The translations under genes and the position numbers were made by a program. The notes under the pieces were generated by a model, which did no database searches, had not been told where the DNA came from, and saw only the letters and a list, made by a program, of their open reading frames with translations. DNA of 64,000 bases from Kaistella polysaccharea (GTDB taxonomy: Bacteria > Bacteroidota > Bacteroidia > Flavobacteriales > Weeksellaceae). Of this stretch, positions 36,253-45,277 are shown piece by piece. Every line of letters begins with the position of its first letter. The stretch's first letter is position 1. The stretch covers positions 1,550,001 through 1,614,000 of the forward strand of contig NZ_CP084528.1 of the NCBI RefSeq assembly GCF_020410745.1, read 5' to 3'.

Positions 36253-36281
36253 TATATTTGTAATTTCAATGTACAAAATTA
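36253..36281. promoter_or_regulatory. Overlapping divergent -7 boxes
   Basis: On the plus strand TATATTTG (36253-36260) lies 37 bases upstream of the GTG of the alkyltransferase-like gene. On the minus strand TAATTTTG (reverse of CAAAATTA at 36274-36281) lies 28 bases before the small gene. The two promoters face each other within 29 bases. Confidence 0.45.
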
Positions 36282-36297
36282 CCATTAAATTAATCAA

Positions 36298-36603
36298 GTG
36301 AACGAGCTATTCAAAAAACAGGTTTTTGAAATCATAATGCTGATTCCGGAAGGAAGAGTGACGAGTTATGGCGCGATTGCAAAAGCGGTTGGGTATCCGA
36401 ATCATGCAAGACTTGTCGGAAACGCCTTGCGGAATTATGAGGAAGATTTCCCGGCTCATCGCGTTTGTAATGCTTCAGGGAGAATTACGGCAAGTTGCGT
36501 ACGGGATTTTGTGGGAAAATTAGGAGCGGAAGGTGTTGAAGTTAAAGAAGGAAAAATTCAGAATTTTAAAAATATATTTTGGAATCCATTAGAGGAATTA
36601 TAG
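36298..36603 (+). CDS. Alkyltransferase-like protein (MGMT-family, no acceptor cysteine)
   Basis: This 101-residue protein has the DNA-binding half of O6-alkylguanine-DNA alkyltransferase: RVTSYGAIAKAVGYPNHARL with the arginine finger region VGNALRN. The active-site PCHRV is replaced by PAHRV (residues 52-56, Ala53), as in the alkyltransferase-like proteins that bind O6-alkylguanine and pass it to nucleotide excision repair rather than removing the alkyl group. The start is a GTG at 36298; no in-frame ATG fits better. Confidence 0.85.
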   Translation: MNELFKKQVFEIIMLIPEGRVTSYGAIAKAVGYPNHARLVGNALRNYEEDFPAHRVCNASGRITASCVRDFVGKLGAEGVEVKEGKIQNFKNIFWNPLEEL

Positions 36604-36617
36604 TTTAGGATTCAGGA

Positions 36618-36658
36618 ATAAAAAAAACCTTGTCAGGGTTTTAAACCCTGACAAGGTT
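36618..36658 (-). terminator. Terminator after htpG
   Basis: AACCTTGTCAGGGTTT pairs with AAACCCTGACAAGGTT (16 base pairs) around a single T, and the plus-strand A tract before it is the U tract for the minus strand. A perfect palindrome this long is also consistent with a dispersed palindromic repeat. Confidence 0.8.
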
Positions 36659-36706
36659 ATATTAGAAAATAAAAAAGTCTTTTCTCTTTATTCTTTTCTC
36701 TTTAAT

Positions 36707-38602
36707 CTATTTACTCAACTGCTGGTAACTTCTCTGAATAAATTCAGTCAAGTCTTTTCCTTTCAACAAATTCTGAGAAAGTTTCGCTAAGTCTAAAGCG
36801 TATTTAATTTTCGTATTCTTCTCCTCAGCATTTTCGTTTTTCAGAATTTCTGCTGCTAATTCGCTGTTAGAGTTCACGACCAAATTATACATTTCCGGGA
36901 AGCCACTCATTCCAAACATTCCGCCACCGCCACCGGTTGCCTGCATGTCTTTCATTCTTCGCATAAACTCAGGTTGCGTAATCATGAACGGCGCTTCCGT
37001 ACTTTCCAAATCTTCAACCTGAATAGAGAATTTTTTATCGTTTACCGCTTCTTCAATATTTTTCTTCAAAGATTCTTTTTCCTCCTCAGTCAGTTTAGAA
37101 ATCGCAGTATCTTCTTTTTTAATCAAGTTATTCACGTGATCAGCATCAACTCTGGCGAACGAAATTTTATCTTTCGAAGTTTCTAATTTCTGAATTAAAT
37201 GGGGCACAATTGGAGAATCTAAAAGAAGAACTTCATACCCTTTATCTTTCGCTGCCTGAATATAACTGTGCTGTTCATCGGCATTTGTTGCGTAAAGAAT
37301 TACAAAGTTTCCGTCCTTGTCAGTTTGCATTGGTTTTACTTTCTCTTCCAATTCAGACCATAAATAATATTTACCGTCGGTTGTTGGATACAACGCAAAC
37401 TTGTCTGATTTGTCAAAGAATTTATCTTCGGAAATCATTCCGTATTCGATAACGATTTTAATGTCGTTCCATTTTTTCTCGTAATCTTCACGGTTTTCAT
37501 TAAATAAAGAAACCATTTTGTCGGCTACTTTTTTCGTGATGTATGAAGAGATTTTCTTCACCGCACCGTCGGCCTGCAAATAAGAACGCGAAACATTCAA
37601 CGGAATATCCGGAGAATCAATTACACCGCGCAATAACATTAAGAAATCCGGCACAATTCCTTTCACCTCATCGGTTACATAAACCTGATTTTGGTACAGC
37701 TGAATTTTATCTTTCTCGATATTTAAACCGTTCGTCAATTTCGGGAAGTAGAGAATTCCCGTTAAATTAAACGGATAATCTACGTTCAAATGAATATTAA
37801 ATAACGGCTCCTCAAACTGCATTGGATACAATTCGTGATAGAATTCTTTATAATCTGAATCACTTAGTTCACTTGGCGATTTCGTCCAAGCTGGTGTCGG
37901 ATTATTAATGATATTATCAACTTCTACCGTTTCAGCTTTTGCATCTTCTGCAGCATCTTCCGGTAAAGGCAAGGTTTCTTTTTTCGTTCCAAATTTAATC
38001 GGAACAGGCATGAATTTATTATATTTTAATAACAATTCACGGATTCGGGATTCCTCCAAAAATTCGGTAGAATCATCTGCAATATGAAGAATTATTTCTG
38101 TTCCTCGATCTGTTTTGTCAGTCGTTTCCTCCAAAGAATATTGTGGACTTCCATCACAGATCCACCGAACCGCGGGTTCATCTTTATAAGATTTAGTTAA
38201 GATTTCCACTTTTTCAGCCACCATAAAGGCAGAGTAAAAACCAAGCCCGAAATGACCAATAATTCCTGAATCCTTTGAAGTATCCTTGTATTTTTCCAAA
38301 AATTCTTCTGCGCCAGAAAATGCAATCTGATTGATATATTTTTCAACTTCTTCTCCCGTCATCCCAATTCCCTGGTCAATAATTGTCAAAGTTTTCACGT
38401 CTTTATCTACTTTAACTTCGATTTTCGGTTGCCCGTAATCGGTTTTAATTTCCCCGATGCTCGTCAAATGTTTCAACTTCAAAGTCGCATCCGTCGCATT
38501 AGAAATCAGTTCACGCAAAAATATTTCGTGATCGCTGTACAAAAACTTCTTAATTAAGGGAAAAATATTTTCCACCGATACATTAATATTTCCTTTTGTC
38601 AT
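36707..38602 (-). CDS. htpG: Molecular chaperone HtpG (Hsp90)
   Basis: HtpG is a cytoplasmic ATP-dependent Hsp90. The 631-residue protein begins with the N-terminal ATPase domain (FLRELISNATDATLKLKHLT, DQGIGMTGEEV, GHFGLGFYSAFMV) and has the middle and C-terminal domains. A short charged insert (EDAAEDAKAETVEV) lies near residue 210. It is monocistronic. Confidence 0.97.
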   Translation of the reverse strand: MTKGNINVSVENIFPLIKKFLYSDHEIFLRELISNATDATLKLKHLTSIGEIKTDYGQPKIEVKVDKDVKTLTIIDQGIGMTGEEVEKYINQIAFSGAEEFLEKYKDTSKDSGIIGHFGLGFYSAFMVAEKVEILTKSYKDEPAVRWICDGSPQYSLEETTDKTDRGTEIILHIADDSTEFLEESRIRELLLKYNKFMPVPIKFGTKKETLPLPEDAAEDAKAETVEVDNIINNPTPAWTKSPSELSDSDYKEFYHELYPMQFEEPLFNIHLNVDYPFNLTGILYFPKLTNGLNIEKDKIQLYQNQVYVTDEVKGIVPDFLMLLRGVIDSPDIPLNVSRSYLQADGAVKKISSYITKKVADKMVSLFNENREDYEKKWNDIKIVIEYGMISEDKFFDKSDKFALYPTTDGKYYLWSELEEKVKPMQTDKDGNFVILYATNADEQHSYIQAAKDKGYEVLLLDSPIVPHLIQKLETSKDKISFARVDADHVNNLIKKEDTAISKLTEEEKESLKKNIEEAVNDKKFSIQVEDLESTEAPFMITQPEFMRRMKDMQATGGGGGMFGMSGFPEMYNLVVNSNSELAAEILKNENAEEKNTKIKYALDLAKLSQNLLKGKDLTEFIQRSYQQLSK

Positions 38603-38924
38603 GTTAATTGATTTTTAAATTATGCAGTTGAGTTCTCAAATAAAACACCATTTAGAAGAAAGTGACAGATTGTCAATTTTTTTGGGCAATCCCCTCGCAC
38701 CTCACCCCAAATCCCTCTCCATAAGGAGAGCGACTCCAGCCACTGCTCGGGTCGGGCTATCCACTGCAACTCCTCAAGCCATTCCTTTCCCACCGCTTTT
38801 TCCGGGGTTTCCGTTTCTATCCCTATTGCGAAGACCGCTCTTAAAGGGAGAGTTGCGAAAAGTACAGCAGTTTCATTGATAACAAAATCGAAAGATTTTA
38901 TCTTATGGTAAAACAAATTGTCAC
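38603..38924. repeat. Non-coding htpG-recA gap with hairpins and a possible third repeat copy
   Basis: The gap is richer in C than its surroundings. It holds a hairpin CTCTCC-ATAA-GGAGAG at 38715-38730. Around 38751-38780 (TCGGGCTATCCACTGCAAC) it resembles the 3' half of the dispersed repeat in copies A and B, in inverted orientation. Open frames over it are repeat translation and not called as genes. The match is weak. Confidence 0.4.
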
Positions 38925-38953
38925 AAAAAAGACAGCGATATCGCTGTCTTTTT
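38925..38953 (-). terminator. Terminator after recA
   Basis: The perfect palindrome GACAGCGATATCGCTGTC is flanked by A6 and T5, 32 bases past the recA stop. Confidence 0.85.
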
Positions 38954-38984
38954 CTATAAAATGTTTTAAATATCAGACCGAATT

Positions 38985-39992
38985 TTATCCTTTCTTATTT
39001 TTAATCTCTTCTCTGATTTTACCTTCAAGTTCGTCGGATAGTTCCGGATTGTCTTTCAACATATCTCTTACGGCATCTCGACCTTGACCAAGTTTCGTAT
39101 CTGCATAACTGAACCAAGAACCGCTTTTTTTCACAATTCCCATATCAACTGCAGCATCTAGAATTTCGCCCGTTTTAGAAATTCCTTCACCGTACATAAT
39201 ATCAAATTCTGCCATTTTGAAAGGAGGTGCCACTTTATTTTTCACGATCTTCACTTTCACACGACTACCTACCGCTTCATCACCCGTTTTAATCGGCGCA
39301 CTCGCTTTTCTGATATCAATTCTAACGGAGGCATAAAACTTCAAGGCATTTCCACCTGTAGTCGTTTCTGGGTTTCCGAACATGACCCCGATTTTTTCTC
39401 TCAATTGATTGATAAAAATTACGGTACATTTTGTTTTAGAAATTGTTCCGGTTAACTTTCTTAAAGCCTGAGACATCAATCTCGCATGAAGTCCCATTTT
39501 AGAGTCGCCCATTTCACCTTCGATCTCCGCTTTGGGAGTCAAGGCAGCAACAGAGTCAATCACAACGATATCAACTGCTCCAGAACGAATCAAGTTATCT
39601 GCAATTTCTAAAGCCTGTTCCCCATTATCGGGTTGAGAAATAATTAAATCTTCTAAATTAATCCCTAATTTCCTGGCGTAACCTCTGTCGAAAGCATGTT
39701 CTGCATCAATAAAGGCGGCAATTCCACCTGCTTTTTGTGCTTCGGCGATTGCGTGTAATGTTAAAGTCGTTTTACCAGAAGATTCTGGACCATAAATTTC
39801 AATAACTCTTCCTCTCGGATAACCACCAACTCCTAATGCCAAATCAATCCCCAATGATCCCGACGGAATCACTTCGATTGTGGTATCAACAGAGGCGTCA
39901 CCCAAAGTCATTACGGTACCTTTACCGTAGGTTTTATCTAGCTTATCAAGCACCAAAGCCAGTGCTTTTTTCTTATCTTCGATACTGCTCAT
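38985..39992 (-). CDS. recA: Recombinase RecA
   Basis: RecA forms filaments on single-stranded DNA for homologous recombination and SOS induction. The 335-residue protein has Walker [11 protein letters not shown], the motif [20 protein letters not shown] and the L2 loop [20 protein letters not shown]. Length is normal. It is transcribed away from the tRNA-Gln gene. Confidence 0.98.
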   Translation of the reverse strand: MSSIEDKKKALALVLDKLDKTYGKGTVMTLGDASVDTTIEVIPSGSLGIDLALGVGGYPRGRVIEIYGPESSGKTTLTLHAIAEAQKAGGIAAFIDAEHAFDRGYARKLGINLEDLIISQPDNGEQALEIADNLIRSGAVDIVVIDSVAALTPKAEIEGEMGDSKMGLHARLMSQALRKLTGTISKTKCTVIFINQLREKIGVMFGNPETTTGGNALKFYASVRIDIRKASAPIKTGDEAVGSRVKVKIVKNKVAPPFKMAEFDIMYGEGISKTGEILDAAVDMGIVKKSGSWFSYADTKLGQGRDAVRDMLKDNPELSDELEGKIREEIKNKKG

Positions 39993-40112
39993 TTGTAATA
40001 TTATTTTTTCAAAAATACGGAATTATAGTGTGAAAAAAAACTCTAAAAAAGATAATTTCTACTTTTGCGAAATAATTTTTGGAAATAATTTTTTAATTAA
40101 AAATAATTGTTT

Positions 40113-40120
40113 TAGATTTG
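40113..40120 (+). promoter_or_regulatory. -7 box for tRNA-Gln
   Basis: TAGATTTG matches TAnnTTTG, 17 bases before the mature tRNA 5' end. Confidence 0.5.
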
Positions 40121-40137
40121 CACCACCAAAATAAGCA

Positions 40138-40211
40138 TAGACCCATGGTGTAATTGGTAACACACCGGTTTTTGGTACCGACATTCGGGGTTCGAGTCCC
40201 TGTGGGTCTAC
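40138..40211 (+). tRNA. tRNA-Gln (anticodon TTG)
   Basis: The acceptor stem is TAGACCC (40138-40144) pairing with GGGTCTA (40204-40210). The D arm is GTGTAATTGGTAACAC, the anticodon loop TTTTGGT gives anticodon TTG, and the T arm contains GGTTCGAGTCCC. The 27:43 pair is C-A, a mismatch. The CCA end is not encoded. An integrase gene lies immediately downstream, so the tRNA 3' end is the probable attachment site of the island. Confidence 0.93.
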
Positions 40212-40216
40212 TCAGA

Positions 40217-40492
40217 ATGAGATAACTTAACTCATTTTAAGTCGTAAAACACTTCTAATCAATTATTAGAAGTGTTTTTTATTTATCCAAAATATTCATA
40301 TCAACTTATTAGAACTCATTTTTTGGTAGCACCGATGGTAGCATCTTTAAAAAATGAGATAATTATATGTTTTAGTTCATCACTCACCTACTATTTCAAC
40401 TCATTTTGATGTAAATCATCTCATTTAATTTTTCATGCATTGCCGTGTTATAAATATGGCTCATTTTAGCCTTAAAGAATTAAAAAAATGAG
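40217..40492. repeat. Eight CTCATTTT/AAAATGAG boxes next to the integrase
   Basis: CTCATTTT-like octamers occur at about 40217 (as AATGAG, reversed), 40231, 40315, 40351 (reversed), 40400, 40420, 40460 and 40485 (reversed). The last overlaps the integrase start codon. Their density next to the tRNA suggests arm-type binding sites for the integrase or an excisionase, and possible autoregulation. Confidence 0.65.
40246..40280 (+). terminator. Terminator after tRNA-Gln
   Basis: AAAACACTTCTAAT pairs with ATTAGAAGTGTTTT and is followed by T's. It lies 35 bases past the tRNA end, inside the box array. Confidence 0.8.
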
Positions 40493-41792
40493 TTTAACGT
40501 ATAGAATTAGGAATAAAAGCGGGACGGTAAAAATTTACTTAAGATACCGACCGAACGCAAAAACAGACATTTGGATTGTTACGCCTTTTTCAGTTCTTGC
40601 TGAACATTGGGATCAAGAAAATCAATGTTATAGCAGAAATAAATTGGTAAAAATGCCTCGAAACGATGTTGACAAGAATAGAAATGAAAAAATAAAAACA
40701 CTTAACCGAGAACTTGAAAAATTTGCTGATGAAGTGGATACGTTTGTTTGCAATAACGGTTATGAAATTGATTCTCAGAAATTGAAAAGTCTTATCGATG
40801 AAAAATTTGGCAAAAAGAAACCTAAGAATGTAAAAGAAGTCACCATATCAAATCTAATGACTAACCTCATTGATCGTTATATCGAGCAAAAATCAGAAAC
40901 AATTCTTGGAGTCCAACAAGAACTGAGTAGTTCCACTATTAGAACATATAATACATTGAAAAACAGGATCCAAAAATTCGACAAAAACCTCAAAGTCGAA
41001 GACGTAGATGATGATTTCAGAATAGCGTATATTAAATGGGCAACAAAACTGTATACCGAAACGACAATCCATAATAACCTAAAAAAAATTAAGACATTTA
41101 TAAAATACGCAGAAGGAAAAAACATGAATATTAATAAGAGTGTTCTTAATTGGCGTTTCATGGAACCTGAGAGAAAGTATCCCGAGCCTGTAATTAGTTT
41201 CGAAGAACAACATCGTATTAAGAATCTAACATTACATGGTACACTTGATAACTCACGAGATTGGATTCTTATTGCTTGTCAACTTAGTTTACGAATTTCG
41301 GATTTGCTACCTCTAAAAAAGGAAATGATTGTAGATGGTTGGTTTGTCCCTCTAACTCAGAAGAAAGTCAAAAAGCAGGTTCTGATACCGCTTCCTGAAA
41401 ATGTGATTGAAATTCTGAACAAAAGAAATGGGGAATTCCCACCGAGAGTTTCGGATCAGAAATATAATCAACATATTAAGAAAATTTGCCGCCTCGCAAA
41501 AATGAACGAAAGGATTATGGGTGGAAAAAGATCTTCCCAAAGTAAAAAAGTGGATGGAATTTATGAAAAATGGGAACTAATCACCTCTCATAGTTGCAGA
41601 AGAACTTTTGTTACATTGTTTAGAAAAGAATTTAAAGATGATGTATTGATATCAAACAATACAGGACACGCTTCGACAAAAACTATGGATGGCTACGACT
41701 TTTCTCCCCCGTCCTTAAAAACACCTGCTACTTTGAAAAAGAAAATTGATGAACTCTACATATCACAGCAAAAAGAACGAATGACAAATTAA
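40488..41792 (+). CDS. Tyrosine-type site-specific integrase
   Basis: This 434-residue recombinase should insert and excise the island at the tRNA-Gln gene. It has an N-terminal arm-binding-like domain (residues about 1-110), a core-binding helical domain (about 118-225) and the catalytic domain. Catalytic residues visible are Arg269 (LSLRISDL), His368 and Arg371 (SHSCRRTF), His394 (NTGHAS) and Tyr403 (MDGYDF). It is monocistronic with a terminator at 41806. Confidence 0.93.
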   Translation: MSLTYRIRNKSGTVKIYLRYRPNAKTDIWIVTPFSVLAEHWDQENQCYSRNKLVKMPRNDVDKNRNEKIKTLNRELEKFADEVDTFVCNNGYEIDSQKLKSLIDEKFGKKKPKNVKEVTISNLMTNLIDRYIEQKSETILGVQQELSSSTIRTYNTLKNRIQKFDKNLKVEDVDDDFRIAYIKWATKLYTETTIHNNLKKIKTFIKYAEGKNMNINKSVLNWRFMEPERKYPEPVISFEEQHRIKNLTLHGTLDNSRDWILIACQLSLRISDLLPLKKEMIVDGWFVPLTQKKVKKQVLIPLPENVIEILNKRNGEFPPRVSDQKYNQHIKKICRLAKMNERIMGGKRSSQSKKVDGIYEKWELITSHSCRRTFVTLFRKEFKDDVLISNNTGHASTKTMDGYDFSPPSLKTPATLKKKIDELYISQQKERMTN

Positions 41793-41805
41793 TAATGAAC
41801 CAACA

Positions 41806-41834
41806 CCGACTCAAAACAATGGGTCGGTTTTTTT
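41806..41834 (+). terminator. Terminator after the integrase
   Basis: CCGACTC pairs with GGGTCGG (one G-T pair) across 8 bases and runs into seven T's. Confidence 0.8.
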
Positions 41835-41942
41835 ATGTTCACTGTACAGGAGTAAAATAATTATAAAAACATAAGTTCAGACCTAAACTCAACTGAACTA
41901 TTGCGGGTCTGTGGTTTTCTTGCTACTTTTCCTAAAAAAAGT

Positions 41943-43040
41943 ATGGATGTTTACATTACTACATTAGATAGGAAATCGGAAAAAACAGTGAAGATGATTT
42001 TAAATTTATTCTCTCAAGATGAAGGAGAACTTAAATTTAAACCCCTGAAATTAAATCAAAACTCTCTTTACAACAAAGAGTACCATGACATTACTGAATT
42101 CCATTATGACCAAATAGGTAGTATATGCAGTATGATTAAAAGTGAACATAAAATTTTCGAAGAATACATTGTACTAATTACAGATAAAATATTGGATATA
42201 CCTTCTACCCCTTCATTACATCAAAAGGATTGGAATAGTGCTTACATTTTAAAAAATATAATTGTTAAAAGTACAGGATATGAAAAATTAACAGAAAATC
42301 GTCCCTACCTAGGGATTGCTCATCAAGTGATAGAAAATATTTTCCAATCACTTATTAAAATGGTTATAAACTCACCTCAATTATATAAATCAGTACACAT
42401 AGATAGTATTGGATGTATTAATGATTACTGTAAGGACTTTAAGGATATAAAGACAAAAATAATGTCAGGAAGAATCTGTAAAAAGTGCCAAGAACGCACG
42501 GTTCAAGAGAACGTTTCACCTGTGGTAGTCAAGCAAATCAAAAATATTTTACAGAGGATCAACAATGTATTTAATGATAACTTTGAATTTCAAAATGCAA
42601 AAATAAAAATTGAATCGCATGGCAAACTTTTTATCGGTGATACAAAAGTAGATTTTGGAAGATCAACCGTATCTAAACTTGTTTACATGTTCTATTTAAT
42701 CAATTATAATAAAATAATTACTAAAGATGATTTACTCAATAACGAAAGTGTGAGAAGTAAATTCATTCAACTTGGACTCTTGTTCGATGAAGAATACAAA
42801 AAAGAAAATAATGGTGCTGTAGATTACAGTAGACTACACAAACTGATTGGTAAACTGTCAACACCTGTCAGGAGGATTAAGGATGAATTGGAATTATATA
42901 CATTCAATGATTCCCTTCGACAAACACTTTTAATCCAAAGTAAAAAAACTTCCGAATACGGTCACTATTATCAAATACAGATACCCGATGAACAGGAGAT
43001 TGAGATCCATAATTCTTTATGGAAATATCAGATCTCATAA
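41943..43040 (+). CDS. Unrecognised cysteine-motif protein
   Basis: This 365-residue soluble protein is not one I can name. I start at the ATG at 41943 (MDVYITTLDRKSEK), because the alternative TTG at 41901 adds a non-conserved leader. A central segment (about residues 170-190) has a four-cysteine pattern GCINDYC...GRICKKC, probably binding zinc. The C-terminal part (KLFIGDTKVDFGRSTVSKLV, then MFYLINYNKIITKDDLL) resembles a winged-helix DNA-binding domain. It precedes the methyltransferase gene by 79 bases on the same strand and may act with it. Confidence 0.65.
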   Translation: MDVYITTLDRKSEKTVKMILNLFSQDEGELKFKPLKLNQNSLYNKEYHDITEFHYDQIGSICSMIKSEHKIFEEYIVLITDKILDIPSTPSLHQKDWNSAYILKNIIVKSTGYEKLTENRPYLGIAHQVIENIFQSLIKMVINSPQLYKSVHIDSIGCINDYCKDFKDIKTKIMSGRICKKCQERTVQENVSPVVVKQIKNILQRINNVFNDNFEFQNAKIKIESHGKLFIGDTKVDFGRSTVSKLVYMFYLINYNKIITKDDLLNNESVRSKFIQLGLLFDEEYKKENNGAVDYSRLHKLIGKLSTPVRRIKDELELYTFNDSLRQTLLIQSKKTSEYGHYYQIQIPDEQEIEIHNSLWKYQIS

Positions 43041-43119
43041 AGTGTAGCGCTACAGTTAAAAGAAAAAAATATCCGATTTTTTGAGATTTGTCCCATAATT
43101 AACAATTAAAAAATTTATT

Positions 43120-44868
43120 ATGAGAACTCAAAAGATTAAGGCAGATGTAGTGTTTGCACTTCAAACAAGAAAAGTTTCAAAAATTTCAACCAACTTAATT
43201 GAAATACCTGAAGAATGGTACCAATTAAATGTGGAGTCGTCGAAATTAGATTTTAGGGGTGAACTCAAAACTTCTATTCAAAAGACAAAATCCTGTACAC
43301 CCATAAATGTTTTTGAACGTAATGGCAAATACGTTATCACTGACGGAGTCTCAAGATTTATAGTTCTTCAAGATTTAGGTTTAAACCAAATCGACTGTTA
43401 TATTCTAAATATTAAACCGCAATCATCGAATGAAATTAAAGATTTAATAATCGAATCCCAATTAAGATCCCAATTATCCTCAGAAGGAATTAAAAAATAC
43501 ATAGTTCATTACCTACGTATTGGTGTAGACCATAATTTCAGTAATTCTACCCTTAACGAACGAGTAAATTATCTCGCAGAAATACTTCCACGTGGTTGGG
43601 GCAGAAGTAATATCTTTCAATTTAAGAGCCTACTTGAATGGGAACTTCAAAACCCAAGCAATCCCTTTAACATGTCGGAAAAAATACTTGACGAAAACCA
43701 TTCTATGACAGTCAACAAATCAATTGATGTCAGATGTTACTTCGATAATCAATTCAATCAGTACACTATGGAAAAAGAGGTTGAGAGTCGTATCATTCAA
43801 AAATATGTAGATGGAGAAATTAGGTTAAAAAAAGAAGTTGATAATTTAATAGATGCCTACCTTCATAAGGCCGAAAACCGTGCAGACCTAATTAATGTTC
43901 CTCCAATAATGACTGCGGACAGATATCTAATTATGTACTCCGACAGTAGTAAGGTTAAGTTTCCAAAAAACACCATTATCGATGGAATTTTCACTTCTCC
44001 TCCGTACTTTAATCAAATTAGATACTCAAAAATTGGAGATCCTGAATATGCAAATGAACTCGGATGGGAAGCAACTCCCGAAGAATATGTAAAGAAAATT
44101 GTTGATACCATCCTTCTCGGAGCAGAGGTGATGGATGATAAGGGAGTTATAATGATTAATATTAATGAAACTTACATTAAAGGGGAATGTATGGGAATCA
44201 TTGCTCTTTACATTACGGAAATGAAAAAACATTTCCACTTTATCCAATCTTGCATGTGGGTAAAAGAAGATGGCAAACCAAACGGTGAAAACGTAAAAAG
44301 ATTAATGAATAACTGCGAACATATTTTAATATTCAGTAAAACTCGTAAGTATAATTTCAATAAATTTAAGTTATTAAATCCTGATAAATATGCACGTATT
44401 ACTAAAGGATGTTCCGAACAAAAAAAGAGTAAAGACCCCAAGACAATTGGACTAAAACAGACCTCAGGATACCATATTTCCAATCCCTTTGATCAGTGCA
44501 AGGAATTTACGTTCGAGAATGATTTCATGAACTATTTGGTCTTAAATCAACGAACAGGAAGATCACAAGACGAGAATCTTAAGACCTCGTTTTTCGGGTC
44601 ATTTCCAACCCTCTTACCAATTCCGTTCATTATGTCATTCGTTCCTGAAAACGGTACTGTGTGGGATCCATTCGGTGGTACAGGAACTACAGGGAGAACC
44701 GTACTCTCACTTAACCGTAAAGTTATTATCACTGAACTTTTGGCAAAGAATATCCCAAATATTAAGATGATGTTGGAAACGGGAATTTCCGAATTCAACG
44801 CCGACAATTACGAACAAATGAAAAAAGATTCATCGTACTTAGAAGGTATGGTGGACATGGCGGCATAA
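43120..44868 (+). CDS. ParB-domain/DNA methyltransferase fusion
   Basis: This 582-residue protein joins a ParB/Srx-like N-terminal domain (residues about 20-110, with KYVITDGVSRFIVLQDLG) to a DNA methyltransferase. The catalytic SPPY motif (residues 293-296) precedes the SAM-binding motif WDPFGGTGTTG (515-525), the order of beta-class amino-methyltransferases (N6-adenine or N4-cytosine). No restriction endonuclease is obvious beside it. Such ParB-methyltransferase fusions are common on phages and mobile elements. The target site is unknown. Confidence 0.85.
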   Translation: MRTQKIKADVVFALQTRKVSKISTNLIEIPEEWYQLNVESSKLDFRGELKTSIQKTKSCTPINVFERNGKYVITDGVSRFIVLQDLGLNQIDCYILNIKPQSSNEIKDLIIESQLRSQLSSEGIKKYIVHYLRIGVDHNFSNSTLNERVNYLAEILPRGWGRSNIFQFKSLLEWELQNPSNPFNMSEKILDENHSMTVNKSIDVRCYFDNQFNQYTMEKEVESRIIQKYVDGEIRLKKEVDNLIDAYLHKAENRADLINVPPIMTADRYLIMYSDSSKVKFPKNTIIDGIFTSPPYFNQIRYSKIGDPEYANELGWEATPEEYVKKIVDTILLGAEVMDDKGVIMININETYIKGECMGIIALYITEMKKHFHFIQSCMWVKEDGKPNGENVKRLMNNCEHILIFSKTRKYNFNKFKLLNPDKYARITKGCSEQKKSKDPKTIGLKQTSGYHISNPFDQCKEFTFENDFMNYLVLNQRTGRSQDENLKTSFFGSFPTLLPIPFIMSFVPENGTVWDPFGGTGTTGRTVLSLNRKVIITELLAKNIPNIKMMLETGISEFNADNYEQMKKDSSYLEGMVDMAA

Positions 44869-45015
44869 CCGTACTAAAACAAAGTCACCGTTTCGGGTGC
44901 AATAATTCCAAAACCTTTACCTAAAACTGAATTCACGAAACCGTGAACAGGAATTCTTGTGATCAAAATGAACTGTGACTTATTAAAAATTTAAATCAAT
45001 TAAAATCAAACTCAA

Positions 45016-45261
45016 ATGGAAATCATAACAATTTCTAAAGAAGAACTATTCAGTGGAATCCGTACCCTTTTAGCAGAAGTTTTAGCAACACAAGTTAATG
45101 AGATACAACCAAAAGAACAACTCTTAACCAAGAAAGATCTTGCAACTCTCTTTCAAGTCGATATATCGACGATTGGAAGATGGATGAATGAAAACAAATT
45201 AAAACCATACTACCAAGGCGGTAAAGTTTATTTCAAAAACTCAGAATTACCTTTTAACTAA
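45016..45261 (+). CDS. Small helix-turn-helix protein (excisionase-like)
   Basis: This 81-residue protein ends with a MerR/excisionase-type helix-turn-helix (LLTKKDLATLFQVDISTIGR, WMNENKLKPYYQGGKVYF). It could be the excisionase or a regulator of the primase gene that follows after 16 bases. The 147-base gap before it has a short hairpin TTCACG-AAAC-CGTGAA at 44934-44949. Confidence 0.8.
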   Translation: MEIITISKEELFSGIRTLLAEVLATQVNEIQPKEQLLTKKDLATLFQVDISTIGRWMNENKLKPYYQGGKVYFKNSELPFN

Positions 45262-45277
45262 TTATAATATAGAAAAA

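Noticed and set aside
36081-36263. 60-residue plus-strand frame
   Set aside because: It is antisense to the short minus-strand gene, which has the better protein character and promoter position.
38620-38916. 98-residue minus-strand frame between htpG and recA
   Set aside because: It covers repeat-like, hairpin-containing DNA and has no coding signal beyond being open.
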